The translations under genes and the position numbers were made by a program. The notes beneath the pieces were generated by a model, which was not told where the DNA came from, made no database searches, and saw only the letters and a list, made by a program, of their open reading frames with translations. A stretch of 13,031 nucleotides of DNA from assembly GCA_003024985.2 (NCBI GenBank), contig PXIH01S0003668.1; one strand, given 5' to 3'. Positions within the stretch are counted from its first letter, which is position 1. Each line of letters starts with the position of its first letter. This document shows positions 1 through 9,159 of this stretch, piece by piece. Origin of the DNA: Euperipatoides rowelli (taxonomy: Eukaryota; Onychophora; Udeonychophora; Euonychophora; Peripatopsidae).

Positions 1-260
1 AAAAGTATTGATCTTCTTTTCCAAGTCTTTGGTTAAAGTCCAAGTCTCACATCCATATAAGAAAACTGACCAAACATAGCATTTTAACATCTTCATTTTA
101 AATTGTTTGTTAATGTCTCCTCTTATAAGTTTTTTTTTTTTTCAAAAAATGCATATTTTGCTATTCCTATCCTTGTTCGAATCTGTTTTGTGATTCTTCC
201 ATTTTCCTTTATCAAGCTGCCCAAATATCTCAATGCCTTCACCTGTTCCACTTTGCCTTT
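1..260 (-). mobile_element. Remnant of non-LTR retrotransposon reverse transcriptase (LINE), frameshifted
   Basis: Read on the minus strand, bases 260-143 translate as VEQVKALRYLGSLI followed by a stretch ending RTRIGIAKYAFFE. After the A-run (T-run on +, 130-142) the frame shifts by one base and continues to base 1 as LIRGDINKQFKMKMLKCYVW, then SVFLYGCETWTLTKDLEKKI. The block of YLGS, R.RI..AK..F, KCYVWSV and YG.ETWTL is characteristic of the C-terminal thumb region of RTE/Jockey-type LINE reverse transcriptases (family knowledge). A TAA at 263-261 closes the frame upstream, so the piece is a short 5'-truncated copy. The rest continues past the left window edge. It lies antisense within the upstream NDUFV1 intron. 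The frameshift in a homopolymer and the missing catalytic domain make it a dead copy. The exact LINE clade is not certain. Confidence 0.85.
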
Positions 261-894
261 TTAAAGTATGAAATTAAATATTAGATGTTATGCAATCTGC
301 TCATAATTAATATTTAATTACTAAGCATTGCACATGTTGTTCAAATGAAGTACCGAATCATCTTGTTAGTGCTATTGATAATGTAACATAAGTAATTTGT
401 TCTGTTGTTATACCTTAGGTGTTGCCTGTTGAGACTCTTAAAGTCAAAGCATGTCATAGCTCACTTTATAGTTTATACCAAATAATTTTTATTTAATAAT
501 ATAGGGTGATCACAAAATCCTGTTCTAATTAGTAGTAATTACACAATTAAATTACAAAATATCAGCTCAGTTTTTTTCACATCCTCGTGTATTTCGTTAT
601 GTGCACCGTTAGAATACGTCTAAACGGTATTCGATTTCTAACCATGTTTTCTCTAGCATTTCAGTGGTGATTGATGATTGAAACAGCTTTAGTTATCCTA
701 CTCTTTAATATGGCCACTTCAAGGACCCGTTTTGCATACATAATGTCTTTTATATAACCCCAAAGGAAAAATTATATGATATTTGGAGATCGCAGTGACC
801 ATTGTATGGGGCCATCTCTGCCAATCCAGATTCCAGGGAAAATTGCATTGTTCTGTTTTTATCTAGTAGCGCCACCTTCGTGACTACCAATATT

Positions 895-941
895 TTAGTT
901 GGGCTAAAAAAAAAACTGAGTTTTTTTTTTAGCCCAACTAA
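895..941. repeat. Near-perfect 22 bp hairpin
   Basis: Bases 895-916 and 920-941 are exact reverse complements around a TGA loop. Each arm is TTAGTTGGGCT followed by ten A and one C. Most of the stem is an A-run facing a T-run. It would extrude easily as a cruciform or fold as RNA. It may be a very short foldback insertion or a replication-slippage product. No target duplication is clear. Confidence 0.8.
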
Positions 942-985
942 TGCTGCAATCTGTTAAGTTAAATGCTGCAATCTGTTAAGTTAAA
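940..985. repeat. 22 bp tandem duplication
   Basis: AATGCTGCAATCTGTTAAGT plus TA occurs at 940-961 and again, identical, at 962-983, with a few more matching bases to 986. It starts exactly where the preceding hairpin stops, so the two structures probably arose in one event or through hairpin-provoked slippage. Confidence 0.9.
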
Positions 986-1737
986 TATTTTTTCTTTCAA
1001 CTTAATTCTAGTCACCCTTTATTTTATTGGCAAACAAATTTCCATTTTAAATATTCTTTAGCATTGTGTTTATTGTAATGATAATTTTTCTCAATTTTAT
1101 ACAATTTGCATAACTTCACAGAAAACTAAATAAGAGGGGGGGGGTAAGCAATGTAGTCTGGTGCAGCCCTGAGAAATCTTACATTATGGTGGTCCAAATG
1201 ACAACCCTCAGCATCATATTATCTGGCCATTACCTTCCAGCATCGGTTAAATTTTTTTATTTTTCTGTTCAAAAGTGCAGATTTTATTTCTTATTTTGAA
1301 TTGTCATTAGAAAATAAGGGTAATAAAATACGAAAATTAATCAAATTTTATTAATTAGATATTTAGGCTCTAAGTAATGAATAAAATTATAATTATTTTG
1401 TGGTAACTCTTACAGTTATTAACGTATGAGGTTAGACTCGCTTATCGCGTTTGATATAAATATAACAAAATGCTGTACTTATATTACTTTTCTGTCTGCG
1501 GATTATTTCATAATGAACAAATGCTAATTTTCTTGAGCTAAATCTTCCATTATATTATTATAGTCTCGAATTAGTTTTGACTTATGCTAGATTCAAACGT
1601 GACATTTTCTGCCATAAAATTATTGAAATCTAAGTACATAAACAAAATGCCAGAAGAATGTCCGGGTTCAACAATACATTTGAATACAACTGAAATAGAA
1701 ATCAATTTCAATTGCCCATTTGATATCGTACCTTATT

Positions 1738-1792
1738 GTTTGTGAAATAAGTTTATTTTTTACGCTTAAAAAAATAAATTCATTTCACAAAC
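1738..1792. repeat. 55 bp imperfect palindrome
   Basis: GTTTGTGAAAT at 1738-1748 is the reverse complement of ATTTCACAAAC at 1782-1792. The pairing continues inward through an A/T-rich stretch (GTTTATTTTTTA facing TAAAAAAATAAAT) with about two mismatches and a very short centre. It resembles a miniature foldback element or a fragment of one. No clear flanking duplication was found. Confidence 0.65.
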
Positions 1793-2489
1793 TTGCATTT
1801 TATTTATTTTATAAAGATTTCATGTTTTGTACAAATTTTTGCTCGGTCCTCACAAAGTTTTTAAAAATTATAAGGCTATACCACGGGCGCTGCTAAGGGG
1901 TGGACTTTGAAAAAGTCAGAAATTTTGAGTTGGCAGTTAGGAAAAACCCTGTTCAATAGTTGTGAGTTGGAAATTTGAGGAATCAGAATTGAGAAATTTC
2001 TCATCCTCCCCCCCCCCCCTTCCCCAATAAAATTCTCTTGTTATATCACTTGGCTCTACCTATTTTTTCCCAGCTTCATTTGTTCTGTTTTCGATGTTTT
2101 CATGTGCATTTATCTCGCATTTGGTTTATGTAGTGCTGGTAGATTATTTCCACTTTAGAGTTTGTCCAAACAGTAAATAATAAAAAAATGAACACTACCC
2201 TGCAAACTTTGAAATTTTTATTTGGCCCTTCAGATAAAAACTAATGGCCCACACTGCCATAAACAATTTCTCACAAATCAATAAATTGTAAAAGGTAATT
2301 GTAATTAGGCATCAAAAAGTTAATTATAGTTCATTATAAAATTTGAATCCCTGATTCTAATTTTAATTCAACCTGAATCAGAAAAAAAAAAATCTATCCG
2401 GATTAAAATTATGTGAATCTCTCACGTAATAAATAGATACGTTTTTCAAATAATAAAACATCCAAGCTTGATGGATCACTATCCATTTA

Positions 2490-2730
2490 TTCAATACTAG
2501 CTGAAGCATACGGTGTTGCCTGGTACCTCCCACCCTCAAAAATCCATAAGTCTATTTTCATTGTCTACACTATGCAACCTACCCACAAGTCATATTTCAA
2601 GTTTGGGCCATGTTGGGAAGTATGCTAAACACTTCAGGGTCATTCCCCACCCATCAACCCACCTCCAAAAGTCGCTTTTCATTCTCTTCACTACGCAATC
2701 TACCCACATGCCAAATTTCTTATTTAAAAT
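2490..2730 (+). repeat. Degenerate interspersed repeat with two related copies
   Basis: A C-rich stretch stands out from the A+T-rich intron. Bases 2548-2598 (AAGTCTATTTTCATTGTCTA onward) and 2669-2719 (AAGTCGCTTTTCATTCTCTT onward) align without gaps at about 82% (9 mismatches in 51), with a period of 121. It begins near ACTAGCTGAAGCATACGG at 2498. From memory this is reminiscent of 3' ends of dispersed invertebrate repeats that start ACTAGCTG and contain CCAAATTTC. The short open frames here (2513-2755, 2610-2858) show no protein family and are not genes. Confidence 0.5.
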
Positions 2731-2929
2731 ACTGTCCATTGTCTATATATCCTAACTCTGCATTGATAACAAATAAACTTTTTGCTTTATATAATAGCTA
2801 TCGGACTAAAAAAGTCTATTTCTCTTATAAATCTTGTATGCTATTGATATATCATTAGAAATATTTCTAACCTTCTCTTGGTAGATTGAATACATTGTTT
2901 GTAAAATCCACTTGTTTGAAATATTTCAG

Positions 2930-3034
2930 GCTTACAAGGCTGGATTGATTGGTAAAAATGCTTGTGGTTCTGGGTATGATTTTGATGTCTTCATGCATAG
3001 GGGTGCTGGAGCCTATATTTGTGGGGAGGAAACG
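2930..3034 (+). CDS. NDUFV1: NDUFV1 internal exon: complex I 51 kDa flavoprotein, FMN-site segment
   Basis: The exon encodes 35 codons in phase 0 at both ends, from [20 protein letters not shown] to [11 protein letters not shown]. The acceptor is TTTCAG|GCT and the donor ACG|GTAAGT. The protein is the NADH-oxidising subunit of complex I in the mitochondrial matrix arm. It takes two electrons from NADH to FMN and passes them on through iron-sulphur centre N3. This segment corresponds to about residues 176-210 of human NDUFV1. The Gly-Glu-Glu of ICGEET matches the residues that contact FMN/NADH in Thermus Nqo1 (family knowledge). [11 protein letters not shown], completed by ALIES in the next exon, fits the 51 kDa family signature. 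Compared with the human sequence I recall, the changes are E to K in AYKAG and VV to MH before RGAGAY, and both lie outside the ligand contacts. No break is seen. The exon is internal, so it has no start codon; the in-frame ATG at 2912 lies within the intron. Confidence 0.97.
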
Positions 3035-3267
3035 GTAAGTAACGGTCTTCTATTAACTATTAATAATAATATGGTAAAAGTCTATTTATTCAAAATTTGT
3101 CCCAATTGATTTTTCACCTTTAGGTCAGAATAATAATTTATCTTTTAGTTATTGTTATGCTAACCAGAAATTGTTCACTGAATAAAAATACTTACATATA
3201 TATTAAAGCAAAATTTAGTATTTAAAAAAGGAAATATTGTTATATCAATATGTGAATTTCTAGTGTG

Positions 3268-3367
3268 TACAGTATATTACATAATATACTGTATTGTGGT
3301 ATATCATTATCATTAGATGTCAATATAGTGAATCCCTTTTATGTACAGTATATATACATATACTGTA
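3268..3367. repeat. Pair of TACAGTA..TACTGTA palindromes
   Basis: Two hairpins of the same design lie 75 bp apart. The first has TACAGTATATT (3268-3278) and its exact complement AATATACTGTA (3283-3293) around ACAT. The second has TACAGTATAT (3344-3353) and ATATACTGTA (3358-3367) around ATAC. The surroundings are TA-dinucleotide rich. The shared arm suggests they derive from one unit. Confidence 0.85.
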
Positions 3368-3439
3368 TATACATAATATATAGTGTGTATGTATAAAATG
3401 TAACAAACTGCGGTTATATTTTATTAGTAATATTAATTG

Positions 3440-3926
3440 TTTGTGTTACTTGTGCGTTCCAGACCTTTTTCTTAGCCTGTGACGTGTTTACTCTAATTGG
3501 TAAATGCGTCACAGATGTGGTTGTCGGAGTGCGCAAGCCGATACTTAGTATGCAATTATGCATAAGACATAATTAGTGTTGTAGAAGAATTCTGTATAAA
3601 AGCTTTATCTTTTAATTATTATTTGTTCTTACCTACTGGAGTGATTCTTGCCATTTTTTGTTAGGTACCAGCAGGGCACGGTGGGAACCAGCTCCCGTAT
3701 GTGATGCCCTCCATGGAGTATTATTATTTTATGTTTTACCTGCACTTTATTATTTGCACCTTTTCTGTAGCCAGTATGCTGGTTAGCCGAGTTGGGCTGC
3801 ATGCATAATATTTGCACATAGCTTATTTTTATTACCAGCTAATAAACAGAATGGTGTTTTACAAACAGCAAATCCTGATTCCAGCTTTGTCATTTCGTTT
3901 TATTCTCTCACCGCAGTCTGTAGCAC
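3440..3926 (+). mobile_element. Possible solo LTR (weak)
   Basis: This island is visibly less A+T-rich than its surroundings and has an LTR-like order. It starts near TGTGTTACTTG (3443). It contains a 14 bp stem, TGTGACGTGTTTAC (3478-3491) against GTAAATGCGTCACA (3500-3513), with two mismatches. A TATA-type TGTATAAAAGC lies near 3593, an AATAAA polyadenylation-type signal at 3841, and a terminal CTGTAGCACA ends near 3926. There is no flanking duplication, primer-binding site or coding region that I can identify, so this could equally be another dispersed repeat. The open frames across it (3629-3817 minus, 3812-4009 plus) resemble no protein family. Confidence 0.22.
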
Positions 3927-4090
3927 AGATATTAGGAATAAACATTTCAACTGAAAATATTTCCGTTCGCTATAATATACTGTATGCATCTTCAAGTCAA
4001 AATAAATGATGTAAGCAATACCGTCCAAAGTATTCTTTAAAAGAGGAGTCTTCAGGCAGTGAGACCTCAGACACCAAATGAAATTAAGAA

Positions 4091-4366
4091 ATGGCCACCC
4101 AAAAGAAGAGAAATCAAAGAAAAAGACGGGGGTCGATAAAAGGTTGCAGTACAAAACCTAAATATAAAGACAAACAGTTGAACAAGGTCAAAGCTGGCAA
4201 AACATCTGGAAAGAACAGAATCAAACAAGATTGGAAATTCAAATGAAAGGGCCTGACAGATCAGGAAAGAAAAATCAAGAAAGATTTAAAAAGGGCCAAA
4301 AGGGAAAGAAAAAATAATGAAATTTTATGCATGAAGTTTAGTCAATATTTTACCTCAATGTTCTAA
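4091..4366 (+). other. Lys/Arg-rich interrupted open stretch, possible pseudogene
   Basis: ATG at 4091 opens a 51-codon frame (MATQKKRNQRKRRGSIKGCS..., ending IKQDWKFK) stopped by TGA at 4244-4246. The same frame then stays open for another 39 codons (KGLTDQERKIKKDLKRAKRE...) to TAA at 4364-4366. In the same frame just upstream is an acidic-serine piece, YSLKEESSGSETSDTK, ended by TGA at 4078-4080. The make-up resembles a nuclear or nucleolar basic protein, but I do not recognise the family. The strand is purine-rich here, and purine bias alone favours Lys/Arg/Glu frames in all three phases, so this may not be coding at all. There are no obvious splice sites or promoter. Confidence 0.25.
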
Positions 4367-4628
4367 ATGTCTAGTGATTTATTGTGTTGTGATGCGATAT
4401 CCTGTACAGGCTCTGTGCAGCTGGGTCCAACCTATTATGTGTTGTTCATAACTTGGTTGGTATACTGTATAGCCCAGAATATCGGGAATATGTTGTTACC
4501 CTCATGCGACTGGCAGTATTTCTAACCGAAACTAAATTATACTTTTCTATTAATACTTAATATATAATAGTTATTGTATATATTGTATTATTAACTCTCG
4601 AACTCTAAGCTTTGCTTGATATTTTATC

Positions 4629-4699
4629 TTGAATGTACTCTAGGTACATTCAAATATAGAATTGAATCTATATTTATGATCTAATATAGAATTGAATCT
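4629..4699. repeat. 10 bp hairpin followed by a 17 bp direct repeat
   Basis: TTGAATGTAC (4629-4638) and GTACATTCAA (4644-4653) are perfect complements around TCTAG. Directly after it, AATATAGAATTGAATCT occurs at 4653-4669 and again at 4683-4699, 30 bases apart. Both are simple intronic structures of unknown origin. Confidence 0.8.
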
Positions 4700-4890
4700 T
4701 AAATGGCCTTGCACAATTAACATAAGGATATATAGTTCATAATATGGCATTAATTTAAAAAGTGTAACCATACATTTAAAATGGTGAAAAATACAAAATA
4801 ATGTCATGGCAAAATATGCCCAAAAATGGAAGAGTTAAAAGAAAAGAAGAGGTGTTATAACTAATTCAAACATTTTGTAAATCAATTTGC

Positions 4891-4930
4891 AAATTAATAG
4901 GTATTTATTATGGTTAATACCTATTAATTT
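4891..4930. repeat. Perfect 15 bp inverted repeat
   Basis: AAATTAATAGGTATT (4891-4905) is exactly complementary to AATACCTATTAATTT (4916-4930) around a 10-base loop. The arms do not extend further. Such perfect arms in an intron indicate a recent foldback or a small element remnant. Confidence 0.85.
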
Positions 4931-4973
4931 ATGTCTTTGTAATATCATTTATTACTATTGATAATTTTATTTT

Positions 4974-5058
4974 AATATTTTTTTTTTTTTTTAATAAATG
5001 ATGATGCTTAAATATAAATTTTATAAAATATTTTTTTTTTTAATTTTTTTTTTAAATT
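4974..5058. repeat. T-rich low-complexity tract
   Basis: Runs of 9-15 T are separated by AATAAATG, AAATAT and AA-type interruptions. It is likely homopolymer expansion or the degraded antisense tail of a polyadenylated retroelement. No other content is visible. Confidence 0.6.
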
Positions 5059-5852
5059 TCATGACAATGTATTTACATGTACAATATATATATCATGTCC
5101 TACAAATGTGGCTCAGATCAACATTGATATGTCTAGTTTTGAGATAAGAAATATTGACAAATTATCCAAATAAAAATTCCTTTAGGAACCAAAGCTATTG
5201 GATTATACAGTCCAAAAGATATTGAAAATATATTTTTGAACCAAACAGCATGTACATTTGCAATGCCAAATTACCATTGATATTTAAGACATATAATAAG
5301 TGGGCCATCCATAAATAAATCAAGAAAGGGGCGGTATTAAATTTTTCAGCTGAGACATTGAGGAGCCAGGGTGATAGAGATGTATGTTATCAAATTGCAG
5401 TTTTTATAAAATTTATGTATTTACTGTAGATTTTTTTTTTTTTAGAAAGTATTATAAATGTTGCACAAATATTAAAGTTTAATAATAATTTGACATAGCC
5501 AAAAAAATGCTCATACCTGACATTATAATGGATCAGCTTCTGCCTCCAACTCTACTATTTATGCATACTTCAGGAGAAAGAAAATGATTGAATTTGAATT
5601 TACCTAACAGTTTCCACCACTTAGAAGGTAATTAACACGAGCCAACTGCAATTGACAGTGATTTTCCTAACTTAACATTTGTTTTTGTTTTCTCGTCAAA
5701 TTAAACCTAGTCAGTAAATGGTAGCTACAAGCAGGCATAAAATTTCCAAAAACTGTTTTGATATCAAAGCTGCAAGATAATTTTCTTTGCGAAACTCTGA
5801 AGCGATTATCTATATGTCTGCTTGTCAAAGAGCTCGTCAGCACCTTTCATAG

Positions 5853-6606
5853 GGCTACGTTTTTTAAAAATCTCCAAGCTCAATCTCCGAGAAATTGTAC
5901 ATGTCACGGAGAACTAAAAGAATATAAACAAAGAAGACAGAGTCCAAGATTGTTAAAATACGATAACAGAGAAATAAAAGATTAGAACGAAAAGAGAAAA
6001 ATTGTTTAGTAAAAAAAAAAAAGCTGTTAGAAGCCTAAATTTGGCTAAACTATCACCTGAAGGTGCTTATAAAGGTCTACTGTCAGACAGAAAAAAAAAA
6101 CCCACCGGGGCAGCATTCGTACATGTGTTGTGGTTATCCATGCTTGCAGACGGTAGCTATTGTTATCTCATTGGAAACAATTCATTTTTCAGCATTTAAA
6201 AAATAGTCATTGCCATTGTAAAAGATTTTGTATAGTCAAAATAAGAAAATTATGGAGAGGAAGTAGCCTACTGCCCAGAAATAATAGACCAGTTACATCA
6301 TATTTGACACACGTTACACGTAAATTTCAATAAAATTTATTTTCCTCCATTTTGGATTTTGATTGTGTTGTACAAGCAAGGTGTTGTGGGTACTTCAATG
6401 CATTGTGGGTACTTCTCCCAAGTTCTCCGAATCCCGATGTTTTTTCTCGGAGAAGTCAGAGACTTCTCTGATAGTTCTCCGAGTTCATCAGAGATTTTTA
6501 AAATACGCAATAGAGAATCTCCGATTTTTTTAAAATACGACTTCTCCAGATTCAGAGCTTCTCTTATAGTTCTCCGAGAACTCGGANATTTTTAAAAAAC
6601 GCAGCC
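5853..6606. mobile_element. 754 bp non-autonomous element with 23 bp terminal inverted repeats
   Basis: The left end GGCTACGTTTTTTAAAAATC (5853 onward, 23 bases to 5875) matches the complement of the right end 6584-6606 at 21 of 22 readable positions; one base, 6587, is N. Both ends are immediately flanked by ATAG (5849-5852 and 6607-6610), a candidate 4 bp target duplication. Inside, the modules CTCCGAGA and ATTTTTAAAATACG recur in both orientations. The right part holds a tandem copy: about 6445-6511 resembles 6540-6604, with TAGTTCTCCGAG in both. AGATTGTTAAAATACG near 5946 is a direct copy of the module near 6489. No transposase is visible, and the short frames (5758-5985, 6002-6199, 6359-6595) are by-products. 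The superfamily is undetermined. Confidence 0.6.
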
Positions 6607-7541
6607 ATAGTGGTAATAAAATGTTTCTTCCTGTAGCTTAAAAAAAAAAAAAACTATCCCAATTATGAATTATTTTATGATTTTACTTGCCCATTATTGT
6701 AGAAACTTAATGCAGAGGTAGTGCAAATCATATGATTTGTATGATACCTCTTCCACCACTGGATGAGTACGTATTGATCTATGGACGTTTCCATAGTGTC
6801 ATTATGCAAATGGAAAAAAAATGTGAAAATTTAGAAAGGAAGAAGATATAATCTGATCTACTCTATCTTTCCTGCCAAAAATATTCTAAGAAACCCCTAG
6901 ACTAATGACTTTTTATGAAAGTCTAAGTTTGTGTCTTTTTTTTAAAAAAAAAAATGTATTATTTTATTGACCAAGAAACAGAATACTGTACAAAAATCAT
7001 AAAACCAATTGTTTTGATTTATTTTGCTACATTATGAAACTTTAAATTCACTTTCTAGATACAGACTACCAGTAAGCCTACTACTGTTGTATTTCATTGA
7101 GATTATTGCTAGCGTTTTTCTGTTTGTTTGTTTAATATTTTTTTAATTGTGTTTCTCTCAAATCATGACTCAATAAATATAATTAGTGTATAGATTTTGT
7201 GTGTGAGAAAGCCAGTAGGATGTAATTTATAAGGTGATATTTGAAAAACATGACACAATGATAAAAGCATTGGAGCCTCAAAATTTCTCAAAAAAAAATA
7301 ATATGGATAGCCACTAAGATTATTTGTAATTTTTAAAAAGCATTCAGTATACTGTACTTACTAAAGGAATTTTACATTATTTTTCATTATAGTATTGTGC
7401 ACAAAAAAATTTAATTTGCTTACTTAATTTGAAATTGTAAAAATATATTGGAGTATGAGATTGTGTGGGGTGGGTTTTATAATAATAGTCTGGCACAGTA
7501 CATTAATAATAATTATTTAATTAAGTTATTTTTCTTTATAG

Positions 7542-7691
<150 letters not shown>

Positions 7692-8231
7692 TAACAATAT
7701 AACATTGTGATAGGGAGAAAAAATTGACCTTTAATTACCTAGTTCAAATATTAACATAGCTATTAAGTAGACCTATCATCCAATTAATGGTTTAACCTTT
7801 CTCTCCTTGCTTGCCCTTTTAAGGAATATAAAAGACATAAATATTTAGACCTAATATACAGTACATAGTTGACAAGATCTAATATGTATTTTAAAAACTA
7901 ATGCTAAGACAATTTACTAGATTAGTTTAAAATTTAGTAAGCTTGTAAACACAATCTAGACACATTCAATCACAATCCTTTTAGTATAACTATTTTTTAT
8001 ATTTAATCATGTATGTTTTTATATTGGTTGTAATAAAGTTAATAAAATACAGAACAGTTTGCCATTGGTTTTGTCATTGAAAAAAAAAGTTATATTTTTA
8101 AGTTAGAGGACGAAAAATGTTATATTTTTGACTAGTAAATTTGGATCTTTGTCACGTGGTCCGTACGCCCATGCTTCATTATTAAGAAGAATAAAATACT
8201 TTATTCATTTTTGTTTAAGCTGTTTATCGAG

Positions 8232-8283
8232 AGCGGAATTATTATTTTAATGACATTTGCTGGTAAGCCTTTTTAATTCCGCT
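8232..8283. repeat. 10 bp inverted repeat
   Basis: AGCGGAATTA (8232-8241) pairs perfectly with TAATTCCGCT (8274-8283) across 32 bases. The arms are more GC-rich than the surroundings. It could be the relic of a small inverted-repeat element, but no further extension or target duplication is visible. Confidence 0.5.
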
Positions 8284-9159
8284 GAAGAATTTTTTTATTT
8301 TAATTTATAGGGGTGTGTTTTATAATTGTGAAAATTCTGATTTCCTGTTTAATATTGAAATGGGTTTTAATCTTTGAAGAATTTTATTTTAAGTTTAATT
8401 TACATTTATACTTAAGATTTCTTGCTTTGTAAAAAAAAAAAAAACTTATCATTGGTAATAAAAATAATTATAAACTAAATTGCTTGAAGCGATGGTGGTT
8501 TATTTATTAGGTAATATTATATTGACCGTTAACAATGAATTTTAATATTTGTAACTGTTTTTAACAATCATTTAACCTAAGGAAACCCTATTATTTAGTA
8601 CATATACAGTACATACTTTGTTTTTGAATATATATTTATGTACTTTTTCGTATGGTCTGAATGGTCGAATTTTAGGGCAGGGAGGTCAATAAAATTATTT
8701 TATTCTGTCCGCATTTTTTTTTTTTTTATTCTACATCTGGGATTACCCATAAATTAAGTTCCCCTAATGGGTCACAGAATTATCTACAAATGGAATGTCA
8801 GGGGGGGGGGGCAAACAAAACTTGACTCCCTCTAATTTACTTAATTTTTGGGCAGAATCATTTGCGAATTTATTTAATAGATTTTTCCATTACTATTTCC
8901 ATAATATTCAATATTTGTAAAAACATTTTGATTGTATTTTTTATTGTCTTAGCTGTCAAAGCAGGTCAGGCTAGGACAGGGGCCGTCTCATACCTGAGGT
9001 ACCAGATTTACATGTTTGTTTTTTTAGTTGTCCATGTTTTAAGTTTGGGGACCAAACCTTTTAAAAGGAAGGTGAGGATGTATAGTGAACTTATTTTTCT
9101 GTATTTATTTGATTCAGGGATCTAAGGTTAAAACGGCATTATTCTGTTAGTTTATTTAA

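Larger units (their letters stand above)
1..2929 (+). other. NDUFV1: 3' part of an upstream NDUFV1 intron
   Basis: No exon is recognisable before 2930. I looked for the preceding conserved segments (glycine-rich FMN loop, NADEGEPGT, YIRGEF) and did not find them, so the previous exon lies beyond the left edge. The intron ends in a weak pyrimidine tract and TTTCAG at 2924-2929. Apart from the repeats listed separately (1-260, 895-985, 1738-1792, 2490-2730), bases 261-894, 986-1737 and 1793-2489 are A+T-rich sequence in which I see nothing but homopolymers: nine G at 1136-1144 and twelve C at 2008-2019. Confidence 0.8.
3035..7541 (+). other. NDUFV1: NDUFV1 intron, 4507 bp, phase 0
   Basis: It runs from GTAAGT to CTTTATAG and separates codons for ...GEET and ALIES..., splitting the conserved signature. 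It holds the TACTGTA palindromes (3268-3367), an LTR-like island (3440-3926), a Lys/Arg-rich open stretch (4091-4366), short inverted and direct repeats (4629-4699, 4891-4930), T-rich low-complexity DNA and a 754 bp inverted-repeat element (5853-6606). Bases 5060-5852 and 6607-7541 show only A+T-rich sequence with no gene I can support. An AATAAA at 6616 followed by 13 A at 6641-6653 looks like a polyA tail but has no recognisable body. Confidence 0.93.

Noticed and set aside
1647-1745. 32-codon frame starting MPEECPGST, slightly like the N-terminus of the NUBP1 iron-sulphur assembly ATPase
   Set aside because: The similarity is limited to about six residues. The cysteine motif expected next is absent and no downstream exon of that family is seen.
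3770-3805. TGGTTAGCCGAGTTGGGC, resembling a tRNA-type A box that might mark a tRNA or SINE
   Set aside because: I found no B box at suitable spacing and no cloverleaf.
3629-4154. Minus-strand frames 3629-3817 and 3900-4154
   Set aside because: They have no protein-family features and fall in the LTR-like island and the purine-rich stretch.
5758-6595. Three short frames (5758-5985, 6002-6199, 6359-6595)
   Set aside because: They overlap the inverted-repeat element, encode no recognisable motif, and one runs through an N.
6600-6655. AATAAA followed by 13 A as a possible retrogene or SINE tail
   Set aside because: No SINE or cDNA body is recognisable upstream, and A runs are common throughout the window.
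8862-9125. 87-codon hydrophobic frame that could look like a small membrane protein
   Set aside because: It is the expected product of T-rich DNA, with no family similarity, and it lies inside an intron on the coding strand of NDUFV1.
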